Shown here: piece by piece, positions 1 through 9,522 of the stretch
How positions within the stretch are numbered: the stretch's first letter is position 1
How the letters are laid out: each line of letters opens with the position of its first letter
Origin: Sphingomonas hengshuiensis
Lineage (GTDB): Bacteria; Pseudomonadota; Alphaproteobacteria; Sphingomonadales; Sphingomonadaceae
NCBI GenBank assembly: GCA_003240755.1
Contig: QFNF01000005.1
Coordinates: 1 to 64,000, forward strand
Direction: 5' to 3'
DNA: 64,000 nt
Translations under genes and position numbers: made by a program
Notes under the pieces: model-generated
What the model was told of the DNA's origin: nothing
Database searches by the model: none
The model's input: only the letters and a program-made list of their open reading frames with translations

Positions 1-6
1 CTGCCG

Positions 7-207
7 ATGGGACGAACTCATGCCCTGGAACTGGATGCCGCCAGCAGATCAGCCAACTGCGCAAGCTGCCTGATCTGCGGTCGTCACACCACGCTTACGC
101 GGTATCCGCGGTTCGCGACGAAAGTCACGCTTCGAGAGATATGCTCCAATTGCGACGACCGGCTGAACGCGACAGTTCAGGCCAGGGTTCGGCGTCGCGG
201 AGAATGA
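7..207 (+). CDS. possible small zinc-ribbon-like protein (may be partial)
   Basis: A 66-residue open frame at the window edge. It has two CxxC pairs (C21/C24 and C46/C49, with an extra C18) separated by about 20 residues, which is the spacing of a small zinc ribbon. The frame is open upstream to the first base, so this could be the tail of a longer gene starting before the window. Third-position GC is lower than in the neighbours and no ribosome binding site can be judged. I do not recognise a family. It may be a chance ORF. The 95 bases between it and the next gene hold nothing I recognise. Confidence 0.3.
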   Translation: MGRTHALELDAASRSANCASCLICGRHTTLTRYPRFATKVTLREICSNCDDRLNATVQARVRRRGE

Positions 208-302
208 ACGGGCTGGATGCGTGCCGTTTCAGCCAGCCACAGCACCGCGCCGTCGTCACCGTGGCGGCAGCCACCTGTCAGCGCGGCGCGGCGGATCGAT
301 CG

Positions 303-1100
303 TCAGCCCTTGCAGCGGATGCGGGTAAATGGCCGCCCCTCGGTCACGATGGTCAGCCGGTCGCCATCGACCGACAACGTCTGTGTCGAGGTCCAGCGCT
401 CCCCCTCGCCATCATAGGCGGCGGTGATGCGGATACGGTCATCCGACAGCGGTTCGACCCGTTGCACCTTGCCGACGCTTTCGTGGAACCACAGTTCGTC
501 CGGCGATACCTTCACCCCGTCGATCGAGGCGGCGGGACGGGCACAGGCGGCGGCGTCGCGGTTCCAGCGACCGACGAAGCGCGCCGGGATCGTGTTCGCC
601 GCCACCATCGGCGCCGCTTCGCCCGGCGGCGGCGCGGGCGTTCCGACAAAGCCACACCCCCGCACGGTGCGCCCGTCCAGCGTCAGCGTTGCGGTGAAGT
701 CACGCGGTGCGCCCGACATGTCGTCCTCGCAGTCCGCACGCTCGACCTCGACGATCAGTTCGCCGCGACCGTCCCGCGCCCGCCAGCGCCGCCCGGTCGC
801 GCGAACTTCCCGGCCCAGCACCGGCATCCGGCGCGGAGCAAACCCTATCCCGTCAAGGACCAGTTGGTCGGGGTCGACACGTACCGAATAGAACGGTTCG
901 TTGGTCGTGACGGTCAGCCGGTCGGGAACGGAACTGGCAGGCTCGACGGTATTGGCGGGCGACGCCGCGACAGGCACCGTCACGGCGGGCGTCCCGCCGA
1001 CAACGGGCGCAGCGCCATTGTCCGCCGGCGCATCTCCGCCGCACCCCGCCAGCACGAGCGCGAAACCGGCCAGCAGCCAGCGTTCAGCGTGGGCCTGCAA
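303..1100 (-). CDS. periplasmic lipoprotein of unknown function (COG3650-like)
   Basis: The protein has 265 residues. It starts with a short lipoprotein signal ending in the lipobox LAGC (lipidated Cys about residue 20), so it should be anchored to the membrane on the periplasmic side. The middle part (NEPFYSVRV and onward) resembles small beta-rich COG3650-type lipoproteins, and the C-terminal part is a second beta-rich region. The only start that keeps the signal peptide is a TTG. That start lies inside the last codons of the upstream L,D-transpeptidase gene (17-bp overlap), which suggests translational coupling. The pairing with a peptidoglycan cross-linking enzyme suggests an envelope role, but no reaction can be assigned. 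Confidence 0.8.
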   Translation of the reverse strand: MQAHAERWLLAGFALVLAGCGGDAPADNGAAPVVGGTPAVTVPVAASPANTVEPASSVPDRLTVTTNEPFYSVRVDPDQLVLDGIGFAPRRMPVLGREVRATGRRWRARDGRGELIVEVERADCEDDMSGAPRDFTATLTLDGRTVRGCGFVGTPAPPPGEAAPMVAANTIPARFVGRWNRDAAACARPAASIDGVKVSPDELWFHESVGKVQRVEPLSDDRIRITAAYDGEGERWTSTQTLSVDGDRLTIVTEGRPFTRIRCKG

Positions 1101-1698
1101 TGCCGCCCCCCGCGCTCACCCGATCATCGCGATCGGCCAGTGTCATGATCCCGACCGGTTCCAGCCGCGGCGCGTCATCGGCGGCACGATAGGCTGGAAA
1201 GGCGATGACGTCGTTGACCACCGTCACCTTCCCGCCAAGTTGCGTCGCGTCGAACAGCTTGCGCGCGAAGGCGGTCGGGATCCGGATGCAGCCATGCGAG
1301 GCCGGAAAGCCGGGAAGATTGCCGGCGTGGAGCGCCACACCGGTCCAGGTCAGGCGCTGCATGAACGGCATCGGCGCGTTGTTGTAGAGATTGGAGCGAT
1401 GGAACGGCCGTTTCTGGAGAATAGTGTATTCGCCGATCGGCGTCATCTTGCCCGGTTTGCCGGTCGACACCGTCGTCGCCCCCACCAGCGTGTCGCCGCG
1501 ATAGACGAAAGCCATCTGCATCGGCACGCTGACGACGATGCTGACCGCGCCCGGCAGCGTCGCGTCGTCAGCCCAGCGATGATCGCCCGGCCGCATCGCG
1601 ACCGCTGCACGCTCGACCGCCAATGCTGCCGGTTCCTGTGCGACGGCCGGCAGCGACAGCAGCATGACCAGCAGGCCGGGGACAATCGCACGCTTCAT
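1084..1698 (-). CDS. L,D-transpeptidase (YkuD/ErfK family)
   Basis: A 204-residue secreted enzyme with a clear signal peptide (residues 1-20, cut after AVA). The YkuD domain covers about residues 50-170. It carries the catalytic signature HxxxxxxxxxSHGCIR, with His124 and nucleophile Cys137. Family members form 3-3 cross-links in peptidoglycan or attach proteins to it, acting in the periplasm. The ATG at 1698 was chosen because it begins directly at the signal peptide; the much longer frame upstream runs into the divergent gene. The downstream lipoprotein gene overlaps its end. A second, distantly related L,D-transpeptidase lies divergently 175 bp away. Confidence 0.93.
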   Translation of the reverse strand: MKRAIVPGLLVMLLSLPAVAQEPAALAVERAAVAMRPGDHRWADDATLPGAVSIVVSVPMQMAFVYRGDTLVGATTVSTGKPGKMTPIGEYTILQKRPFHRSNLYNNAPMPFMQRLTWTGVALHAGNLPGFPASHGCIRIPTAFARKLFDATQLGGKVTVVNDVIAFPAYRAADDAPRLEPVGIMTLADRDDRVSAGGGIAGPR

Positions 1699-1873
1699 GG
1701 CATGATTATTCCGCAGTCGCGCGCGAATGGCAAATTCGACGTTAACCATAAGGGCCAAAGTCGACCGCCCGTTGCTTGGGCACGACAAGCAGTGGAACGC
1801 ATGACCGCGCGTTAATTGAATGGAATCGGTTGCACCCGTATCTAGGAGCCTCAACGACTTAGCGAGGATTTGG

Positions 1874-2581
1874 ATGCAGGACCAATCGGTTCGATCGCGG
1901 CGGGCGGTGCTGAGGGCAGCGGGCGGATTGGCCGGCGCCGTTCTGGTACAGGGCTGCACGACGAACGCGATCGTGCCCATCGCGCAGAACGCGCCGGTCG
2001 TGCCGCCGCCGCAGCGGCTTGCAGCGGCGCCCGTTCCCGCCGCCCCGGTGCGACAGATGCGCGCGCCTGCGACGGTCAATCCCCGCCTGTTCGAACGCGC
2101 CCAGGCCGCGTTGTCGCGCCACGCCGGCCGGATCCAGCGGACCGACCGCATCGCCATCGCGGATTTCGCGGTCGATTCCGCGCATCCCCGGTTCCAGTTC
2201 ATCGACATGCATAGCGGCGTGGTGTCGGCGATGCGCGTGGCGCATGGCAGCGGGTCGGACCCGGCGCATTGCGGGCGGCTGGAACGGTTCAGCAACGTCC
2301 CCGATTCGAACGCCACATCGGAAGGGGCGTTCATCACCGACAATTATTATGTCGGCAAGCACGGCCGGTCGCAGCGGCTGCTGGGGCTCGACCCGACCAA
2401 CGACAACGCCCTGATGCGGGCGATCGTCGTACATGGTGCATGGTATGCGAACCCTGAAATGATCGCGCAGCATGGCAAGCTGGGCCGCAGCCAGGGTTGC
2501 TTCGCGGTCGCCGAGGGCGATCTGGCGCGGGTGTTCAGCCTGCTCGGCGAAGGCCGGATGATCTACGCCGCCAAGGTTTGA
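1874..2581 (+). CDS. murein L,D-transpeptidase catalytic-domain protein
   Basis: A 235-residue protein. The N-terminus has a twin-arginine-like stretch (SRRAVL, residues 8-13) followed by a hydrophobic run and a lipobox-like VQGC (Cys28). Export by Tat with lipidation is therefore possible. The C-terminal half has the catalytic pair of the YkuD-related family: His187 in VVHGAWYA and Cys209 in GRSQGCFAV. The expected role is peptidoglycan remodelling in the periplasm. I prefer the ATG at 1874 over the one at 1820 because a GAGG ribosome binding site lies 7 bases upstream and the signal then starts at the N-terminus. The gene is divergent from the other L,D-transpeptidase. Confidence 0.88.
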   Translation: MQDQSVRSRRAVLRAAGGLAGAVLVQGCTTNAIVPIAQNAPVVPPPQRLAAAPVPAAPVRQMRAPATVNPRLFERAQAALSRHAGRIQRTDRIAIADFAVDSAHPRFQFIDMHSGVVSAMRVAHGSGSDPAHCGRLERFSNVPDSNATSEGAFITDNYYVGKHGRSQRLLGLDPTNDNALMRAIVVHGAWYANPEMIAQHGKLGRSQGCFAVAEGDLARVFSLLGEGRMIYAAKV

Positions 2582-2618
2582 GCGGTCGGGGACGACGCCC
2601 TTTTCATTCGCTTGCCAG

Positions 2619-2750
2619 CCGTTCGGTTCGAGCAGCTTCGAGCTTGTCGAGAACGCCTGCCCCGAACGAAACCTGCATAGGTCGCTCCAGCGGAACTGCG
2701 TTCTCGACACGCGCTCTCGACTTCGCTCGATCGCTACTCGAACCGGACGG
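2619..2750. repeat. imperfect intergenic inverted repeat (sphingomonad type)
   Basis: The ends CCGTTCGGTTCGAG and CTCGAACCGGACGG are near-complementary. Inside are further short complementary pieces (CTTGTCGAGAACG against GTTCTCGAC). The same family appears to occur at 38736-38850. It fills the gap between the transpeptidase and nadE. It could act as an mRNA-stabilising hairpin or terminator, or be a passive non-autonomous repeat. Confidence 0.5.
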
Positions 2751-2845
2751 AGGGGGAGATGGTTCGGGGTAGTTGGAGTGTCGAGCACCTCCCGCCTCCT
2801 CCGCTACCGGTTCCGCATGGCGCCATCTGGCGATAGGGTGCCAGC

Positions 2846-4897
2846 ATGACCCATCCGTTCCATTCGATCCATACCCACGGGTTCCTTCGCGTCGGGGCCT
2901 GCACCCCGCCCGGGCATGTCGGCGATCCCGCCGCGGGGGCGCGCGCGGCGATCGCGTTGGCGCGGCAGGGGCATGAAGCGGGCGCCAACCTGCTGGTCTT
3001 TCCCGAACTGAACCTTACCGCTTACGCCATCGACGACCTGCATCTGCAGGACGCGCTGTGCGACGCGACCGAAGCGGCGCTGGCGGCGGTGGTGGCGGCG
3101 AGCGCCGAGTTGCGCCCCGTGCTGCTGCTCGGCGCGGCGCTCCGGCGGAACGGGCGGCTGTATAACTGCGCGGTGGCGGTGGCACGCGGGCGGGTGCTGG
3201 GGGTAGTGCCCAAGACCTATCTGCCCAACTACCGCGAATATTATGAGAAGCGCTGGTTCGCGCCCGGCGTCGGGCTGACCGGCCTGACCATGACCGTCGC
3301 CGGACGGGAGGTGCCGTTCGGGACCGACCTGATCTTCGCTGCGCATGACATGGCCGATTTCGTGTTCCATGCCGAAATCTGCGAGGATTTCTGGTCGCCC
3401 CTGCCCCCCTCCACCGCCGGCGCGATGGCCGGGGCGCTGGTGCTCTGCAACCTTTCGGCGTCGAACATCGTCATCGGCAAGGCCCGCGACCGCGAGATGC
3501 TGTGCGCGTCGCAATCCGCGCGGACCATGTCCGCCTATGTCTATTCGGCGGCGGGCAGCGGCGAGAGCACGACCGACCTGTCCTGGGATGGACAGGGATC
3601 GGTGCATGAACTGGGCGAGGTGCTGGTACAGTCGCAGCGGTTCGATCGGTCGGCGGGGATTGCGATGGCCGATATCGATCTCGACCGGCTGCGGCTGGAA
3701 CGGATGCGGACGGGCACGTTCAACGATTGCGCCGCCGCCAGCGGTCATCCCGAAACGCGCTTCCGCCGGATCGGGTTCGACCATGCGCCCGAGGCGCGCG
3801 ATATCGGCTTGCTGCGGCCGGTGCGGCGCTATCCCTTCGTCCCCGACACGCCCGAACGGCTGGACGACGACTGCTACGAGGCGTTCAACATCCAGGTCGA
3901 GGCCTTGCGCAAGCGGCTGGTCGCGTCGGGGACGAAGCGGCTGGTGATCGGTGTGTCGGGCGGGCTCGATTCGACCCATGCGCTGATCGTCGCGGCCAAG
4001 GCGTTCGACCGGCTGGAGCGGCCGCGCAGCGACATATTGGGGTTCACCATGCCCGGCTTCGCGACCGGCGAGGCGACGAGGGGCAATGCGTGGAAGCTGA
4101 TGCGGGCGCTGGGCATCAGCGGCGACGAGATCGATATTCGCCCGGCGGCGCGGCAGATGCTGGGCGACATGGACCATCCGTTCGCGCGTGGCGAGGCGAC
4201 CTATGACGTCACGTTCGAGAATGTGCAGGCGGGGCTGCGCACCGACTATCTCTTCCGCCTCGCCAACCAGCGCGAGGCGCTGGTGCTGGGCACCGGCGAC
4301 CTGTCCGAACTGGCGCTCGGCTGGTGCACCTATGGCGTCGGCGATCACATGAGCCATTACGGCGTCAATGCCGGCGTACCCAAGACGCTGATCCAGTATC
4401 TGATCCGCTGGGCGATCCGCACCGATCAGTTCGATGCGGATACCGACGCGGTGCTGGACGCGATCCTGCATACCGAAATTTCGCCCGAGCTGGTGCCGGC
4501 GGGCGATGACGGCCGGATGCAGAGCACCGAGGACCGCGTCGGTCCCTATGCGCTCAACGATTTTTTCCTGCATCATATCGTCCGCTACGGCATGCGCCCG
4601 TCGAAGGTCGCGTTCCTGTGCTGGCATGCGTGGCGCGATGCGCAGGCGGGACGTTGGCCGATCGACATTCCGCAGGATGCCAGGGGAAGCTACGACCTGC
4701 CGGTGATCGCGGCGTGGCTGGAGAAGTTCCTGTGGCGCTTCTTCCAGTCGAGCCAGTTCAAGCGGTCGGCGCTGCCCAACGGGCCGAAGGTGTCGGCAGG
4801 TGGCGCGCTGTCACCGCGCGGCGACTGGCGCGCGCCGTCGGACGGGGTCGCGACCGCGTGGGTAGAGGAACTGCGAAAGGGGTTGCCGGGACGATGA
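2846..4897 (+). CDS. nadE: NAD+ synthase, glutamine-dependent
   Basis: A 683-residue two-domain enzyme that makes NAD+ from deamido-NAD+, ATP and glutamine in the cytoplasm. Residues about 1-290 form a nitrilase-type glutaminase domain with the Glu54 (FPELNLTAY), Lys122 (PKTYLPN) and Cys178 (AEICEDFW) triad. Residues about 340-683 form the NAD synthetase domain with the PP-loop SGGLDS at 370-375. The length matches the long, bacterial/actinobacterial-type glutamine-dependent NadE. The gene stands alone after a repeat-filled intergenic region and converges with the MpaB-like gene, 13 bp away. Confidence 0.97.
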   Translation: MTHPFHSIHTHGFLRVGACTPPGHVGDPAAGARAAIALARQGHEAGANLLVFPELNLTAYAIDDLHLQDALCDATEAALAAVVAASAELRPVLLLGAALRRNGRLYNCAVAVARGRVLGVVPKTYLPNYREYYEKRWFAPGVGLTGLTMTVAGREVPFGTDLIFAAHDMADFVFHAEICEDFWSPLPPSTAGAMAGALVLCNLSASNIVIGKARDREMLCASQSARTMSAYVYSAAGSGESTTDLSWDGQGSVHELGEVLVQSQRFDRSAGIAMADIDLDRLRLERMRTGTFNDCAAASGHPETRFRRIGFDHAPEARDIGLLRPVRRYPFVPDTPERLDDDCYEAFNIQVEALRKRLVASGTKRLVIGVSGGLDSTHALIVAAKAFDRLERPRSDILGFTMPGFATGEATRGNAWKLMRALGISGDEIDIRPAARQMLGDMDHPFARGEATYDVTFENVQAGLRTDYLFRLANQREALVLGTGDLSELALGWCTYGVGDHMSHYGVNAGVPKTLIQYLIRWAIRTDQFDADTDAVLDAILHTEISPELVPAGDDGRMQSTEDRVGPYALNDFFLHHIVRYGMRPSKVAFLCWHAWRDAQAGRWPIDIPQDARGSYDLPVIAAWLEKFLWRFFQSSQFKRSALPNGPKVSAGGALSPRGDWRAPSDGVATAWVEELRKGLPGR

Positions 4898-4910
4898 TCC
4901 GGCGCGTCCG

Positions 4911-5768
4911 TCAGCCCTGCGCCCGCGCCGTCCTGTCCGACGTCGACCCGCCCAATGCCCAGCGGAGCACGCGCGCCATGCCGTGCGCGCCACTGCGCAC
5001 GCCGATCCGCGGGCGATCCTGCAGCTCGAGCATCGTCCGCGCCCAGGGCGGCAGCAGGTCGATCGCCGCAGCGGTGTTGAGTGCCCCGAACCCCTTCAGC
5101 AGCGGGTTGGGCAGCGGTTGCTGCAGCAGCGCATCGCGCACGGTGCGGGTGCGATCGTCGCAGCGCAGCTCATGGCGCACATCGCGCAGCCACGCCTCGG
5201 TCGCGGCCCGGCTGTCGGGTAGGTCGCGCGCGCCCAGCCGCTCCGCGACGACGACATTCTCGGCAAAATACCGGTCCTGATCGAGGCGCGACAGCGTCGG
5301 ATCGCGATACCGCAGATAGGCACGCAGGAACGAATCGGTTTCGGCGACATGGACCCAAGTCAACAGATGCGGGTCGTTCGCGTCGTACCGCACGCCATCG
5401 GGCAGTACCCCGTGCACCCGGTCGTGGATCGCCCGCACCCGGCCGATCAGCCGCTCGGCCTCCGCCGTGCTGCCATAGGTGGTGGCGGCGATGAACTGCG
5501 CGGTGCGTTTCAACCGACCGAGCATGTCGCGGCGAAAATCGCTATGGTCCCACACGCCCGCCAGTGCGCCGGGATGCAGCATCTGCACCAGCAGGGCCGC
5601 CGTGCCGCCGATCATCATCGATGAGAAATCGGCATGCACCCGCCAGCTTACCGATCCCGGTCCGAACAGCCCGTCATCGCCCGCCGGCCGGGTCAGGTCG
5701 ATCGCGCCGTCGCCGGCACCGGTCAGCGCACGTACCTGTTTCGCAATGGCGTGGCGTACGGGGTTCAT
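4911..5768 (-). CDS. oxygenase MpaB family protein (DUF2236)
   Basis: The protein has 285 residues. It matches the DUF2236/MpaB family by its ordered motifs: an N-terminal LFGPGS and SWRVH stretch, the LLVQMLHPGALAGVWDHS block, HDRVHG, and LLTWVHVAETDSF. Family members include rubber oxygenases and a fungal mycophenolic-acid enzyme. Conserved His residues bind haem in characterised members; the substrate here is unknown. The ATG at 5768 is the natural start, and the longer frame runs under the divergent phytochrome gene. The divergent partner is a bacteriophytochrome, 282 bp away, so shared regulation is possible but unproven. Confidence 0.85.
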   Translation of the reverse strand: MNPVRHAIAKQVRALTGAGDGAIDLTRPAGDDGLFGPGSVSWRVHADFSSMMIGGTAALLVQMLHPGALAGVWDHSDFRRDMLGRLKRTAQFIAATTYGSTAEAERLIGRVRAIHDRVHGVLPDGVRYDANDPHLLTWVHVAETDSFLRAYLRYRDPTLSRLDQDRYFAENVVVAERLGARDLPDSRAATEAWLRDVRHELRCDDRTRTVRDALLQQPLPNPLLKGFGALNTAAAIDLLPPWARTMLELQDRPRIGVRSGAHGMARVLRWALGGSTSDRTARAQG

Positions 5769-6050
5769 GGGCAACGGAACGAGCGGGGCCGGCCCGAAGG
5801 TCCATGCCGAAAAGCCGGAACGGCCGTTCGCGGAACCCCGACCGGTATGCCCCGCAACCTCCTGCCCCGGTCCGCAGAAGCCATCCGACAGCCGCCGCCC
5901 GCCGCCGACCCTGTGGGACGCGGCATCGCGACATCCCGGCAGCGCGGTTCGCCGAGGGGATGGGCAGGTCGGCCGGGGCAGGTTGAAGGCAGGATCATTA
6001 GACGGTATTGCAATAGGTTCCCGCCACGATCCTGGTCGTCGGGCTGTACG

Positions 6051-8246
6051 ATGACGACGAAAGGTCCGGGCTTGGCAACGAATCCTGAAGCGGAGAATGG
6101 CGCCTCGCCGCGTACTCCGTCTCCATCGGACTTGGGGCATGACCTGACCGTCTGCGACCGCGAACCGATCCATATTCCCGGCGCGATCCAGCCGCATGGC
6201 ATGCTGCTGATCGTCGACCCGCGCGAGGGCGTGATCGTCGGTGGCGCCGGCGACGTCGCCACATTGCTCGGCCCTGCCTGGCTGGGCGGATCGATCCTCG
6301 ACCTGATCGGCGATGCCGGGCTGGAGGTGCTGCGATCGACCATCGCCGGCCCCGTGACGCTGGGCACGGTCGACCATGCCGCATGGTCGGTCGTCGCCAG
6401 CCGCACGGGGCAGATGTGGCTGATCGAAGTGGAACCGGTGGCGCCGGGACAGCCGGGCACCGACGATGCACTGGCCTGGATCGAACATGGCGGTGAACGA
6501 TTCTCGCGCGCGACCGACCTCGACGATCTGTGCGCGCGGGCGGCGGTCGTCTTCGCGCGGCTGACCGGGTTCGACCGCGTCATGATCTATCGCTTTCTCG
6601 ACGATGATTCGGGAAAGGTTGTGGCGGAACGCCATGCGCCCGACATGCCCGGGTTCCTGAACCATCATTTCCCGGCGTCCGACATTCCGCGGCAGGCCCG
6701 CGCGCTCTATGTCCGCAACCGCGTGCGGGTGATCCCCGACGTGCACTATGTCCCCGCGCCGATCGTGGCGATCGACCCGGCGTTGCAGGCCATAGACCTG
6801 AGCGACGTCGGCGTGCGCGCGGTGTCGCCGATCCACGTCCAGTATCTCCGGAACATGGGCGTCGCGGCATCGGCATCGGTGTCGATCGTCAAGGACGGCA
6901 TCCTGTGGGGGCTGGTGGCGTGCCATCACCGCACCCCGCGCACCCTGTCGTACCTTCAGCGCAAGACGTGCGAACTGATCGCCGCATCGTTCGCACAGCA
7001 GGTCGGCGCGAAGGAGGAAGCCGCCGAATATCGCGAACGGCTGCGGCTGCGCACTGCGGAGGACGCGCTGGCACAGCGGATGGCGCAGGAGGGGGAACCC
7101 GACAAGGTTGCTGCGCTGGTCGCGAACGACCTGCGTCGCCTGCTCGATGCCGATGGCTTCGTCCTGCAACGTGGTGCCTCGCTGCATACCAGCGGCCATG
7201 TTCCGCCGGAGGACGCAGTCGCCGACATGCTCGGCTGGGCCCGGCGGCAGGGCAGCATCCTGCTGCACAGCGCCTCGCTCGAACAGCGCATGCCCGGCGC
7301 ACAGGCGTATCGCGACCTGGCGAGCGGGCTGCTGGCGATCACCCTTTCCGCCGACGAACCGGTCGTGCTGCTGTGGTTCCGCGCCGAAACGCTGCAGACG
7401 ATCCAATGGGCCGGCAATCCGCACAAGGCGGTCGATCAGCGCGACGAACAGCCGCTGAGCCCGCGCGCGTCGTTTGCGGCATGGAGCGAGGAGATTCGCG
7501 GCCGTGCGCGCCCGTGGACCTCGGCCGAGGTCGAGGCGGCGTACCGGCTGTCGCGCCTGTTGTTCGACGCCCGCCAGCGGCGCCGCATCAGCGAATTGAA
7601 CCGTGAACTGACCCGTGCCGTCACCGACAAGGACGCACTGCTCGCGCAGCAGGAAACGCTCATCAAGGAAGTGAACCACCGCGTGCAGAACAGCCTGCAA
7701 CTGGTGGTCGCATTCCTCGCGATGCAGGCCAATGCCGAGAATGACGAGACGCTGACCCGCCATCTGGGCGAAGCGCAGCGGCGTCTGTCGGCGGTCGCGC
7801 TGGTCCATCGCCGGCTCTATTCGGACGACACCGTCACCGTCATCGACCTCGGCCGCTATATCGAGGACCTGCTGCTCGAAATGCAGTCGACGATGGGCGA
7901 GGAATGGACCGGGCGGGTGACGATGGACCTCGCCCCGCTGCTCATCAGCGCCGATGCCGCGGTGCAGATCGGATTGGTGCTGGTCGAACTGGTCATCAAT
8001 GCCCAGAAATACGCCTATGCCGGCAACCCCGGGCCGATCGCGGTAACGCTGGAGCGGATCCGCAACCGGTTCCGCCTGACCGTCGCCGACCGCGGACAGG
8101 GCCGGACGGGCAACCGCACCGGCTTTGGCACCCGCATGCTGACCGCGATGGTCAAGCGGCTGGACGGGACGATCGAGGAAAGCGACAACGCACCCGGGTT
8201 GCGATTCACGGTGTTGGCGCCGATCGCCATGCCGGCGGACGTCTGA
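6051..8246 (+). CDS. bphP: bacteriophytochrome histidine kinase (PAS-GAF-PHY-HisKA_2)
   Basis: A 731-residue red/far-red photoreceptor kinase. Cys35, in TVCDREPIHIPG just before the PAS domain, is the usual biliverdin-attachment site. The GAF domain carries the PASDIPRQAR motif (Asp211-Ile-Pro). The PHY domain has the tongue motif PRASFAAW (471-478). The output is a HisKA_2/HWE-type kinase with phospho-acceptor His543 in EVNHRVQNS, followed by an ATPase domain with the Asn box ELVINAQKYAY. HisKA_2 kinases in alphaproteobacteria often feed the general stress response, but no response regulator or haem oxygenase (biliverdin source) is beside it here. The start at 6051 places Cys35 at the normal N-terminal distance. 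Confidence 0.93.
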   Translation: MTTKGPGLATNPEAENGASPRTPSPSDLGHDLTVCDREPIHIPGAIQPHGMLLIVDPREGVIVGGAGDVATLLGPAWLGGSILDLIGDAGLEVLRSTIAGPVTLGTVDHAAWSVVASRTGQMWLIEVEPVAPGQPGTDDALAWIEHGGERFSRATDLDDLCARAAVVFARLTGFDRVMIYRFLDDDSGKVVAERHAPDMPGFLNHHFPASDIPRQARALYVRNRVRVIPDVHYVPAPIVAIDPALQAIDLSDVGVRAVSPIHVQYLRNMGVAASASVSIVKDGILWGLVACHHRTPRTLSYLQRKTCELIAASFAQQVGAKEEAAEYRERLRLRTAEDALAQRMAQEGEPDKVAALVANDLRRLLDADGFVLQRGASLHTSGHVPPEDAVADMLGWARRQGSILLHSASLEQRMPGAQAYRDLASGLLAITLSADEPVVLLWFRAETLQTIQWAGNPHKAVDQRDEQPLSPRASFAAWSEEIRGRARPWTSAEVEAAYRLSRLLFDARQRRRISELNRELTRAVTDKDALLAQQETLIKEVNHRVQNSLQLVVAFLAMQANAENDETLTRHLGEAQRRLSAVALVHRRLYSDDTVTVIDLGRYIEDLLLEMQSTMGEEWTGRVTMDLAPLLISADAAVQIGLVLVELVINAQKYAYAGNPGPIAVTLERIRNRFRLTVADRGQGRTGNRTGFGTRMLTAMVKRLDGTIEESDNAPGLRFTVLAPIAMPADV

Positions 8247-8272
8247 GCGGGCAAGGCGGTACGCGCCCCATG

Positions 8273-8305
8273 AAAAAGGGCACGGCGACCATGGCCACCG
8301 CGCCC
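8273..8305 (-). terminator. Rho-independent terminator of the trmD-rplS operon
   Basis: Read on the minus strand this is a 12-bp GC-rich stem (GGGCGCGG.. against ..CCGTGCCC) with a CATG loop, followed by TTTTT. It lies 30 bp after the rplS stop codon. It is one of the few classical terminators in the window. Confidence 0.8.
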
Positions 8306-8334
8306 CTGTACCAGCGTGACTACGCCCGCGCCGA

Positions 8335-8724
8335 TTACTCGGCTGCGGTCGCCTTCGCCGGGCGCGGATCGCGGCGTTCGGCGATACGCGCCGACTTGCC
8401 GGTACGACCGCGCAGATAATAGAGCTTCGCACGCCGGACGACGCCGCGACGGACGACGTCGATCGAATCGATGTTCGGCGAATAAAGCGGGAATACGCGC
8501 TCCACGCCTTCGCCAAAGCTCATCTTGCGGACGGTGAACGACGAGCCCATGCCGGCGTTCGACCGGGCGATGCACACGCCTTCATAGTTCTGTACGCGGG
8601 TCCGCTCGCCTTCGACGACCTTCACGCCGACCTTGAGGGTGTCGCCCGCACGGAATTCGGGGATCGACTTCGATTCGAGGAACTTGGCGATCTGTTCCGC
8701 TTCGAGCGTCTGGAGGAGGTTCAT
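8335..8724 (-). CDS. rplS: 50S ribosomal protein L19
   Basis: A 129-residue protein matching L19 throughout: an N-terminal helix, [45 protein letters not shown], and the basic [14 protein letters not shown] tail. It lies at the 30S-50S interface in the ribosome. The start overlaps the trmD stop as ATGA, so the two are co-translated. A strong terminator follows. The C-terminal extension (PAKATAAE) is typical of alphaproteobacteria. Confidence 0.98.
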   Translation of the reverse strand: MNLLQTLEAEQIAKFLESKSIPEFRAGDTLKVGVKVVEGERTRVQNYEGVCIARSNAGMGSSFTVRKMSFGEGVERVFPLYSPNIDSIDVVRRGVVRRAKLYYLRGRTGKSARIAERRDPRPAKATAAE

Positions 8725-9458
8725 TTATTCTGACCTTCATTCTCTTCGTGCGCGCCAGAGGGCGACTGGACCCGAGCGTCGACGTGACGCTCCCACAGGT
8801 CCGGCCGCCATAGCCGTGTGTCGGATTGCGATCGTGACCTGCGCCACGCCGCGATCCTCGCATGATCCCCCGATCGCAACACTTCGGGGATCATCCGCCC
8901 TTCCCATTCGACAGGTCGGGTATATTGAGGATATTCGAGAAGGCCGCTTTCGAAGCTTTCCTCGATACCACTCGAAGCCGCGCCCATTACGCCGGGAAGC
9001 AGCCGAACGCAAGCATCGAGCAGCACCAGCGCCCCCATTTCGCCCCCCGACAGCACATAGTCGCCGATCGCCACCGGTTCGATGGCGCGCGCTTCGAACA
9101 GCCGTTCGTCAAAGCCCTCGAACCGGCCGCACAGCACGATCGCACCGGGTCCGCCGGCAAGGGTACGAACACGCGCCTGGGTCAACGGCCGTCCGCGCGG
9201 CGTCATCGCCAGTACCGGGCGCCCGTCGCTGACGCTGTCGAGCGCCGAGGCCAGCACATCGGCGCGCAACACCATCCCCGCCCCGCCGCCGGCCGGCGTG
9301 TCGTCGACCGAGCGGTGCTTGTCGGTCGCGAAGTCGCGGATCTGCACCGTTTCCAACGACCAGCGTTCCTCGCGCAACGCGCGTCCCGCCAGCGACAGGC
9401 CCAGCGGTCCGGGGAACATTTCGGGGTAGAGGGTGAGGATGGTGGCGGCGAACGGCAT
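8721..9458 (-). CDS. trmD: tRNA (guanine37-N1)-methyltransferase
   Basis: A 245-residue SPOUT methyltransferase that methylates G37 next to the anticodon of tRNAs reading CNN/CGG codons, using S-adenosylmethionine. Diagnostic stretches are the N-terminal [26 protein letters not shown], the knot motif [11 protein letters not shown], and [19 protein letters not shown]. The ATG at 9458 fits the family start ([15 protein letters not shown]). Its usual upstream partner rimM is 1.9 kb away behind three plus-strand genes. trmD therefore needs its own promoter, in the short gap to the divergent oxidoreductase or inside that gene. Confidence 0.97.
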   Translation of the reverse strand: MPFAATILTLYPEMFPGPLGLSLAGRALREERWSLETVQIRDFATDKHRSVDDTPAGGGAGMVLRADVLASALDSVSDGRPVLAMTPRGRPLTQARVRTLAGGPGAIVLCGRFEGFDERLFEARAIEPVAIGDYVLSGGEMGALVLLDACVRLLPGVMGAASSGIEESFESGLLEYPQYTRPVEWEGRMIPEVLRSGDHARIAAWRRSRSQSDTRLWRPDLWERHVDARVQSPSGAHEENEGQNK

Positions 9459-9522
9459 GGCGACATGCCTGTGCCCGCATGTCGCAGGGAACGAAAGCCC
9501 TTCGCACGTCATTTGCGTGTCC

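Noticed and set aside
2804..4627. 607-codon frame antisense to nadE
   Set aside because: The nadE strand carries both catalytic domains in full; the antisense product resembles no family and mirrors the codon bias.
5634..6050. N-terminal 139-residue extension of the phytochrome frame
   Set aside because: It overlaps the divergent MpaB-like gene's start region and has no domain; the start at 6051 puts the chromophore Cys at its usual position.
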